Positions 52,429-64,000 of a stretch of DNA of 64,000 nucleotides are shown one piece after another. The translations under genes were made by a program, and so were the position numbers. The notes under the pieces were generated by a model, which was not told where the DNA came from, did no database searches, and saw nothing but the letters and a program-made list of their open reading frames with translations. The stretch covers positions 62,001 through 126,000 of the forward strand of contig JALNZD010000005.1 in NCBI GenBank assembly GCA_023229505.1, written 5' to 3'. This stretch comes from Bacteroidales bacterium. GTDB lineage: Bacteria > Bacteroidota > Bacteroidia > Bacteroidales > JAGOPY01. The first letter of the stretch is position 1. Every line of letters begins with the position of its first letter.

Positions 52429-54801
52429 TTACTTAACTACGATTTCATCGATAAAAAGCCACGCTTTTTGTCCTTTTTCCGGATGCCATTCCGGGCATAC
52501 CCCTATGTTGATGGCTTCAACACGGAGATACTTAACTTTTAAAGGCTTGTTAAGTTTGGCAGTAAAATCATTAGTCAGTACCCTTTCATTGTTTAAAGAA
52601 ATATTATGCGTTACACTTGCTATTTTCTGAAATCTTTCCCCGTCCTCCGATAAATAATAATTCACTGTTTCAGGGATAAATATCAATCTTTTCTGATCCA
52701 ATAGGAATGTTGCAGAAATGGTTTTGAAAGTAAAATCCTCACCCAGATCAATTACGACATCCACATTATTTCCATTAAATCCTTGCCAATAGCCATCATT
52801 ATAATTCAATGAGCCGCTTAAGCCATCATTTAATGTCTGTGGCCCGTTTCCAGGATAGCGTTCACTGAACTTTTCAAGGTAAAAAATATTTTTACCAACA
52901 ATCCGATGATATTCTATCTCATATTCCGCAGGCTTTTCCAATTGTTTATCATCTTTGAAAGCAACTGCTTTTAAAGTACCATCATGGTCGATATTTATGG
53001 GTTTTCTGTAAATAAAGGAACTCCGGTCCGGCGTATTACCATCCAGGGTGTAATAGATGGAGGTCCCCGTTGCTTCTGTTTCGAGCCTCAGCGTATAAGG
53101 CCTATTATCCATATTCATCAATGGTGTCACATCAACTTTTCCTGAACCCTGGGAATAATTAACATCCATCCGGTCGAACCTTGAAAACTGGGTTTGCAAC
53201 CGTGACCGGAAGTTATCCCAGTCAAGCAGATTTACCGGGCTCCAGAGTACTTCGGCCAATGCGGTCATTCTTGGCAGAGCCATATATTCAGCATGGGAAG
53301 TAGTGGAAATATATTCTGTCCATACATTCCCCTGACCACCCAGGATCAGCTCACCCTCTTTCCTGGATAACTCAGATGGGATGGGAAAAAATGAATAGAC
53401 CTTTTTCACGGTAGTCAATCCACCGATAGCTTCGGGTTGAAACTCAGGATCAGCCTGGTAATGATCAAAATAACAATAGGAACCCGGGCACATGACCACC
53501 TGATGTCCTTGCCTGGCCGCATCAATTCCACCTTCATACCCGCGCCACGACATGACGGTGGCATCAGGTGCAATTCCGCCTTCCAGAATCTCATCCCAGC
53601 CGATCATCCTTTTACCTTTAGCCTTCAGGTACTTTTCGATCCTTTTCACAAAATAACTCTGGAGCTCATCCACACCGGAAAGGCCTTCTTTCCTGATCCT
53701 GGCCTGGCAATCAGAGCAGGATTTCCAGGCAGTTTTATCGGCCTCATCACCGCCGATATGGATATATTCTGACGGGAAGAGCTCCATCACCTCATCCAGG
53801 ACATTCTCCAGGAAACCGAAAGTTTCATCCTTCCCGGCACAGAAAATATCATTATTCGGCCAGTACGAGCCTGTCTGTACGGTTGTTCTCTTACCTGTGC
53901 ATGAAAATTCAGGGTAAGCGGCAAAAACCTCCGAAGTATGCCCCGGCATTTCAATTTCCGGAATGATCGTTACAAACCTTTGTTTAGCGTATTCAACGAT
54001 TTCCCGTATATCTTCCTTTGAATAAAAACCACCGTAAGTTGCAGGTTCCCCCGGGCGTCGCGGCTGGCACTCCGTCCATGGTATCCCTTCCCGATCAGCT
54101 CTCCAGGCGGCAACTTCCGTTAGCAAAGGATACCGGTCGATTTGTATTCTCCAGCCATTGTCATCCGTCAGGTGCCAATGAAAAACATTCATTTTGTGAA
54201 GCGCGATCAGGTCGATATATTTTTCAATGAATTCTTTCTGGAAAAAATGACGTGAGACATCCAGGTGCATCCCGCGCCAGGGAAAAGCAGGCTTATCCGT
54301 CACTTCAATACAGGGGATTTTCAAATCCAGGTCTGCATCCGCCAGGCTATCATGGCTGCTGTAAATTCCAGGCGGAAGAAGCTGGTACAGGGTCTGCACG
54401 CCATAAAAAAGCCCGGCCGGCTCCGGGGCGCTGATCTCAATCCGTGATGATTTTACAGATAATTTGTAGCCTTCTTTACCTAAATCTTCAGATAAGGTCT
54501 CATCTATCTTCAGGAAGATGGAATTCTTCGGTTGTTTTCCGCCGGCCTGGCTTACTGAAAGAAACCTTTTAGTATACGCAGACAGGGTTGACTGCAATGC
54601 TTCTGCAACATTCTTCACTTTATTGTCTGAAGAATTCATCAATACTTTTGTTTTTCCATTGACTTTAAAATTCCCGCCCGTCATTTCGGACTTGTAAGGA
54701 ATGGGAATGATATCGGGACGTTCTACAGACGGAGTTTGGCGAGTACATCCAATAAATATAAAAACAATCATGGCGAAAAGGGAAATCTCTTTCACTTTCA
54801 T
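52429..54801 (-). CDS. GH20 beta-N-acetylhexosaminidase, lipoprotein
   Basis: A 790-residue exo-hexosaminidase releasing terminal GlcNAc/GalNAc. The signal peptide ends in a lipobox (VFIFIGC). A GH20b domain is at about residues 25-150. The catalytic barrel has FPWRGMHLDVSRHFF, HWHLTDDNGWR and the Asp-Glu pair at residues 352-353 in IHIGGDEADKTAW. The C-terminal part has a chitobiase-like domain (IYYTLDGNTPDRSSFIYR) and an F5/8 type C-like module. All catalytic motifs are present. It probably supplies the sugar for the permease and kinase of this locus. Confidence 0.93.
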   Translation of the reverse strand: MKVKEISLFAMIVFIFIGCTRQTPSVERPDIIPIPYKSEMTGGNFKVNGKTKVLMNSSDNKVKNVAEALQSTLSAYTKRFLSVSQAGGKQPKNSIFLKIDETLSEDLGKEGYKLSVKSSRIEISAPEPAGLFYGVQTLYQLLPPGIYSSHDSLADADLDLKIPCIEVTDKPAFPWRGMHLDVSRHFFQKEFIEKYIDLIALHKMNVFHWHLTDDNGWRIQIDRYPLLTEVAAWRADREGIPWTECQPRRPGEPATYGGFYSKEDIREIVEYAKQRFVTIIPEIEMPGHTSEVFAAYPEFSCTGKRTTVQTGSYWPNNDIFCAGKDETFGFLENVLDEVMELFPSEYIHIGGDEADKTAWKSCSDCQARIRKEGLSGVDELQSYFVKRIEKYLKAKGKRMIGWDEILEGGIAPDATVMSWRGYEGGIDAARQGHQVVMCPGSYCYFDHYQADPEFQPEAIGGLTTVKKVYSFFPIPSELSRKEGELILGGQGNVWTEYISTTSHAEYMALPRMTALAEVLWSPVNLLDWDNFRSRLQTQFSRFDRMDVNYSQGSGKVDVTPLMNMDNRPYTLRLETEATGTSIYYTLDGNTPDRSSFIYRKPINIDHDGTLKAVAFKDDKQLEKPAEYEIEYHRIVGKNIFYLEKFSERYPGNGPQTLNDGLSGSLNYNDGYWQGFNGNNVDVVIDLGEDFTFKTISATFLLDQKRLIFIPETVNYYLSEDGERFQKIASVTHNISLNNERVLTNDFTAKLNKPLKVKYLRVEAINIGVCPEWHPEKGQKAWLFIDEIVVK

Positions 54802-54813
54802 AGATAGGCTTTT

Positions 54814-61184
<6,371 letters not shown>

Positions 61185-61270
61185 AATCTTATTTACATAA
61201 AATTTCTTCTAAAGTTTCTCGCGGATTTTCGCGGATTTATTCGCAGATTTACGCAGATAATAAATTCCCG

Positions 61271-61312
61271 AACTTAAACCTTAAACCTCAAAACTCAAAA
61301 CTCAAAACTATA
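61271..61312. repeat. Period-7 array between activase and glycyl radical enzyme genes
   Basis: AACTTAA, ACCTTAA, ACCTCAA, AACTCAA, AACTCAA, AACTATA. A further set of CGCGGATT/CGCAGATT words with 10-12 bp spacing lies next to it at about 61218-61258, in the gap before the enzyme start. Confidence 0.8.
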
Positions 61313-61316
61313 ACTT

Positions 61317-62108
61317 TTAACCTCCAACTCCAACCAAATAACCCCTATCTTTAAAAAACGTCATTATCTCATCAACTTTGGCATCATCAGGTCCTTTTAG
61401 ACTTTCCAACAGGAAATCTTTCCCCATCCGCCGGTATTTATCCCTTGTGATTGCGTGATAGGGTAAAATATCGATCCGTTTCAGTCCAAGCCTTAACATA
61501 AGCATTGCTAGAGCTTCCAGGTTATCTTTTCCGTCAGTAATCCCGGGTATGAACGGAAAACGGATAATAATCTCTTTCCCTGCCAGGGCAAGCGTTTCGA
61601 GGTTCTTCAAAGCAAGTTCATTTGAAACACCGGTATATTCCATGTGCCTGGAGTCATCCATCAGCTTCAGGTCAAACAACCAGAGGCCGGCCAGTTCCAT
61701 GACCCTTTCCATAGCAACCGGTTCTGCATGCCCCGAGGTATCGATGGCCGTGTGATAGCCTTGTTCCCGGCAAAGCCCCAGCAGTTCCTTCAAAGCTTCT
61801 GACTGCAACAGCGGTTCGCCGCCGGAAAACGTCACCCCGCCGCCCGATTCGTCATAAAACACAGCATCTTTCGCAATCTCTTTCATAACCTCCCCTGCCG
61901 ACTGCCAACTGCCAACTGCCAACTTGCTTTCAAACAGCTTCCCATCCAGGACCCTTTGCACTAAAACCTGCCCTACTCCACTCTCCTGGCTCTCCGGGTT
62001 ATGGCACCACCGACAGCGAAGCGGGCAGCCCTTAAAGAAGACTGTCGTCCGGATCCCCGGGCCGTCGTGGATGGTGTAATGGCGGATGTCAAATACTAAA
62101 GAATTCAA
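61317..62108 (-). CDS. Glycyl radical enzyme activase (radical SAM)
   Basis: A 263-residue activating enzyme that generates the Gly radical on the enzyme encoded downstream. The SAM cluster motif is in FFKGCPLRCRWCHNPESQ (CxxxCxxC). GGGVTFSGGEPLLQ is the SAM-binding GGE motif. The two extra iron-sulfur clusters (ferredoxin-like insert) of dehydratase-type activases are absent; that place instead holds a short segment containing a heptamer array (61895-61929). It is thus of PflA-like size although its partner is of dehydratase type. Confidence 0.87.
   Translation of the reverse strand: MNSLVFDIRHYTIHDGPGIRTTVFFKGCPLRCRWCHNPESQESGVGQVLVQRVLDGKLFESKLAVGSWQSAGEVMKEIAKDAVFYDESGGGVTFSGGEPLLQSEALKELLGLCREQGYHTAIDTSGHAEPVAMERVMELAGLWLFDLKLMDDSRHMEYTGVSNELALKNLETLALAGKEIIIRFPFIPGITDGKDNLEALAMLMLRLGLKRIDILPYHAITRDKYRRMGKDFLLESLKGPDDAKVDEIMTFFKDRGYLVGVGG
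61895..61929. repeat. Period-7 array inside the activase gene
   Basis: CTGCCGA, CTGCCAA, CTGCCAA, CTGCCAA, CTTGCTT. On the other strand the unit reads TTGGCAG, a rotation of the GCAGTTG unit found in the EamA gene. It encodes the KLAVGSWQSAGE stretch. Confidence 0.8.
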
Positions 62109-62115
62109 ATTGCCA

Positions 62116-62157
62116 TTGGTTAATAGTTATTGGTTAGTGGTTATTAGTCATTAGTCA
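62116..62157. repeat. Period-7 array upstream of the activase start
   Basis: TTGGTTA, ATAGTTA, TTGGTTA, GTGGTTA, TTAGTCA, TTAGTCA. It begins 8 bp upstream of the activase start codon. Confidence 0.8.
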
Positions 62158-62195
62158 TGTTCTTTATTATAATAATCAGGGCTTTAGCCCAAAAA

Positions 62196-62819
62196 TTAAG
62201 GCTGTCTATTAGGAAATAATTTCTGAAGTTCCTCCCACTCCTCCTTGCCCAGGATCCGGTAGTGCGGCTTATAAAGCTCCTCATACTGCTGGCTGTGATG
62301 CATTGCAGTTTCCCCTTGCCTGTGCATGTCTGCCAGGGATTTTTTATCCTCGTCGAAGTTCGGCAGGTTCAGGTTCATCCTTTCAATGACAATCACGATT
62401 TCTACCCACTTCTTTTTCCATAATTCAATATCCGGCAGTCTGAAAGATGAAGCGCTTTCCATGAATGCGCTGAACAAGCTGTTGTCACTGATGATGCCGT
62501 CTTTTACCAGGTCCAGCGGCACACGGTAGAAGTTCTTTCCTACACCGCAGGGCTCCGCAACATGATTTCCGGAAGATGCCATTTCCGATAGTTCATATAC
62601 AAGGTAATTCCGCGCCCCGGCTGTATCTTCCAGCAAATGCCCCGGGCCAAATTCATCCTGGAAAAAACTCTTGTAAATATCCTGCAAGCTTGATTCCGGA
62701 TAGCGTTGAAGCTGGTTTGTAACTGCTTGCCTGATTTCAGGGTTATCGGTTCTGCAGCCCGGATATAATGGAACAATCAGGAGAAATAATAACATGGGAA
62801 CTTGTAATCTAATCTTCAT
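62196..62819 (-). CDS. Hypothetical lipoprotein
   Basis: A 207-residue protein with a signal peptide ending in a lipobox-like LYPGC. The mature part is mostly helical and charged (QDIYKSFFQDEFGPGHLLED, then KKWVEIVIVIERMNLNLPNFDEDKKSL). Its family is not recognised. It starts 11 bp inside the end of the HepT gene, so it is translated with the toxin-antitoxin pair, though an exported lipoprotein is not a usual part of that system. Confidence 0.6.
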   Translation of the reverse strand: MKIRLQVPMLLFLLIVPLYPGCRTDNPEIRQAVTNQLQRYPESSLQDIYKSFFQDEFGPGHLLEDTAGARNYLVYELSEMASSGNHVAEPCGVGKNFYRVPLDLVKDGIISDNSLFSAFMESASSFRLPDIELWKKKWVEIVIVIERMNLNLPNFDEDKKSLADMHRQGETAMHHSQQYEELYKPHYRILGKEEWEELQKLFPNRQP

Positions 62820-63159
62820 AATTGTATTCGTCTTTTAAGATTATACGGATCATCTCATCCAATCCGTTCAGGTTGTTGTGGATAGTATCCCAGATCCGTT
62901 CCGGCCTGATGTGAAAATATTCATGAGCGATGAAATTTCTGAAAGCGCGTGGCTTATACCATGGATAGGTGTATTTGTCCAGTAAATCCTGGTCAATCTT
63001 TGCCACCGATTCTCCAATGATCAGAAACTTCTGTAAAACAGCGCTGAAAAGCAAGTCATCCTCCCTGAAATTTTCCAATGTTTTATCCTGGCAAAACTTA
63101 TGGATGGAAAAAATGGCCTCATGAATATGTAAAAGCCGCTGAAGGTTCCTGTCATCCAT
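62809..63159 (-). CDS. hepT: HepT-like HEPN toxin
   Basis: A 116-residue HEPN RNase of the HepT/DUF86 family. The catalytic motif is RNFIAHEY, an exact RX4HXY. The remaining sequence is the usual four-helix bundle. It overlaps its antitoxin gene by 8 bp. In known pairs MntA adds AMP to the Tyr of this motif and so blocks RNA cleavage; the motif Tyr is present here. Confidence 0.88.
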   Translation of the reverse strand: MDDRNLQRLLHIHEAIFSIHKFCQDKTLENFREDDLLFSAVLQKFLIIGESVAKIDQDLLDKYTYPWYKPRAFRNFIAHEYFHIRPERIWDTIHNNLNGLDEMIRIILKDEYNYED

Positions 63160-63742
63160 AAATCACAATCATTTCAGTCAATATTGACTCAAAAGTTAAA
63201 GGGCTCAGGGCATCTTTTTCCACAACATCAACCTTTAAACCGAAAAGGTTCTCAAGCTGATATTGAATTTCCGCCATGTCATACAGGCTGAAAGTTGCAC
63301 CGCTCTTAATTTTGATCATGATATCCAGGTCACTGCCCGGTTTTTGATCCCGGCGGGCATAGGAACCGAAAATCCATGCATTCTCAATCCTGTTATCTCC
63401 TTTTAAAACTGACCTGGATTTCAGTATAATTTCATTAATATCCAGATTAGATAATTTCCCATATTGGATTGATTTTTCGGCCATCTTCAGGGCCTCGGTA
63501 GCCAGTTGTTCGTCTTTTAAATTATAAAGGACTTTTTCTCCTAAATATTGCTTCAGCAGGTCATCCAGGTTAACCTCATACAACTCAGCCAGTTTGATGA
63601 TCTGATTTTTATTAAACTGCCTTTTACCCCGCTCAATTTTGCTCAGTACCGCTAAGTCAATGCCGGACAGAATTGCCGCTTTACGCAAGGATATCCCGGC
63701 TTTCTCCCTTAACTCCCTTAATCTCAGTCCAACAGTTGACAT
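63152..63742 (-). CDS. mntA: MntA-like antitoxin nucleotidyltransferase fused to an XRE domain
   Basis: About 196 residues. Residues 1-65 are an XRE helix-turn-helix (LRELREKAGISLRKAAILSGIDLAVLSKIERGKRQ). The C-terminal half is a minimal nucleotidyltransferase with GSYARRDQKPGSDLD and a third Asp in LKVDVVEKD. The start at 63742 (MSTVGL) is chosen over the one five codons upstream (63757), because the -7 box at 63765-63772 leaves only a short leader to 63742. The helix-turn-helix suggests that it also represses its own operon, through the palindrome at 63751-63767. Confidence 0.83.
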   Translation of the reverse strand: MSTVGLRLRELREKAGISLRKAAILSGIDLAVLSKIERGKRQFNKNQIIKLAELYEVNLDDLLKQYLGEKVLYNLKDEQLATEALKMAEKSIQYGKLSNLDINEIILKSRSVLKGDNRIENAWIFGSYARRDQKPGSDLDIMIKIKSGATFSLYDMAEIQYQLENLFGLKVDVVEKDALSPLTFESILTEMIVIYG

Positions 63743-63750
63743 AATGATTG

Positions 63751-63767
63751 TTGACATTTTATGTCAA
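63751..63767 (-). promoter_or_regulatory. Palindromic operator of the HepT/MntA operon
   Basis: TTGACAT-TTT-ATGTCAA is a perfect 7-bp inverted repeat with a 3-bp spacer, next to a third GTTGACAT half-site at 63735-63742. It overlaps the -7 box, as a repressor site would. Confidence 0.6.
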
Positions 63768-63772
63768 AGATA
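63765..63772 (-). promoter_or_regulatory. Putative -7 box of the HepT/MntA operon
   Basis: On the minus strand this reads TATCTTTG, an exact TAnnTTTG, 22 bp upstream of the ATG at 63742. Confidence 0.5.
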
Positions 63773-63846
63773 ATAAATTATTTTGGCATCTATTTAAGAT
63801 TTCCAGGTGATCATAAAAAATAAATTTCTGCAGTTCATATCTAAAA

Positions 63847-63878
63847 TTTGGATTATCTCCTTAAAATCACCACCTTTG
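63847..63878 (+). promoter_or_regulatory. Putative promoter of the acyl-CoA synthetase-like gene
   Basis: TTTG at 63847-63850 and CACCTTTG at 63871-63878, 20 bp apart, match the -33/-7 pattern with one mismatch. The ATG follows 37 bp later. Confidence 0.55.
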
Positions 63879-63915
63879 CTGCTGTCGTTTAATATTTTAC
63901 ATAATCCGAATTTTT

Positions 63916-64000
63916 ATGAAAGAGCATATTGCCCATATGATCCGCGATCGTGCTGCCCGCTATGGCTCACGCGAAGTTTTCAGGTATCGGGAGAGCCTTG
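63916..64000 (+). CDS. Start of an AMP-forming acyl-CoA synthetase-like gene, 3' end outside window
   Basis: Only the first 28 codons are visible, MKEHIAHMIRDRAARYGSREVF followed by RYRESL. The pattern of a helix ending in RxARYGSREVFRYR is how long-chain acyl-CoA ligases of the AMP-forming family usually begin. The rest lies beyond the window, so the assignment rests on this short N-terminus and a promoter of normal type. Confidence 0.5.
   Translation, partial: MKEHIAHMIRDRAARYGSREVFRYRESL

Overview
The window looks like chromosome from a member of the Bacteroidota, probably an anaerobe or facultative anaerobe of Bacteroidales type. Supporting signs are a type IX secretion sorting tail, a TonB-dependent receptor with a carboxypeptidase-like plug extension, a DUF4421 protein, a Bacteroides-type integrase, several promoters of the TAnnTTTG class, and a glycyl radical enzyme. 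No organism can be named from the sequence alone.

Region 1 (1-22.3 kb) is an accessory island. From the left it carries a 5'-truncated tyrosine integrase, an AlpA-like helix-turn-helix protein, a small hypothetical and a Rep-like protein with a C-terminal zinc ribbon. A NYN-domain nuclease follows, behind a short structured leader. Next comes a two-gene unit split exactly at its junction by an IS982-family insertion sequence, and a small secreted repeat protein. A complete type I BREX phage-defence operon comes after these (XRE regulator, brxA, brxB, brxC, pglX, pglZ, brxL). Behind it is an AT-rich three-gene module with its own promoter: a HEPN-like protein, an unknown protein and a SecB-like chaperone. 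This layout recalls toxin-antitoxin-chaperone (TAC) systems. Two decayed integrase C-termini, in direct orientation 1657 bp apart, flank that module, and the island stops at a tRNA-Val gene.

Region 2 (22.4-31.2 kb) is an uncharacterised fatty-acid/polyketide-like gene set in two divergent arms plus a radical SAM gene. It encodes a cobalamin-binding radical SAM enzyme, a free-standing acyltransferase, a canonical holo-ACP synthase, an ACP and a ketosynthase. The other arm has a hotdog thioesterase, two enoyl-CoA hydratases, a second AcpS-like protein without its metal-binding Glu, a KAS III-like protein without the usual His/Asn pair, and a 3-hydroxyacyl-CoA dehydrogenase. Region 3 (31.2-42.8 kb) holds envelope genes (PlsC, a TamA/BamA-like protein, DUF4421, a T9SS cargo, a TonB receptor), a methyltransferase, a sulfotransferase and pyruvate kinase. 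A decayed nucleotidyltransferase and a hairpin-rich non-autonomous element follow, then a copper chaperone and copper ATPase.

Region 4 (46-62 kb) looks like an N-acetylhexosamine/galactoside scavenging locus: GH20 hexosaminidase, a second glycosidase-like protein, a GH2 beta-galactosidase fused to an EamA permease, a sugar MFS permease, an N-acetylhexosamine-kinase-like protein and a sugar nucleotidyltransferase. It also has a glycyl radical enzyme with its activase. The right end has a HepT/MntA toxin-antitoxin pair with an XRE domain on the antitoxin and the start of an acyl-CoA synthetase-like gene.

The strongest unexplained signal at larger scale is a set of degenerate repeat arrays with a 7-bp (sometimes 8-bp) period between about 41 and 62 kb. 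Many lie directly upstream of start codons. Others sit in frame inside coding sequences, including the EamA-GH2 fusion, the glycyl radical enzyme and its activase.
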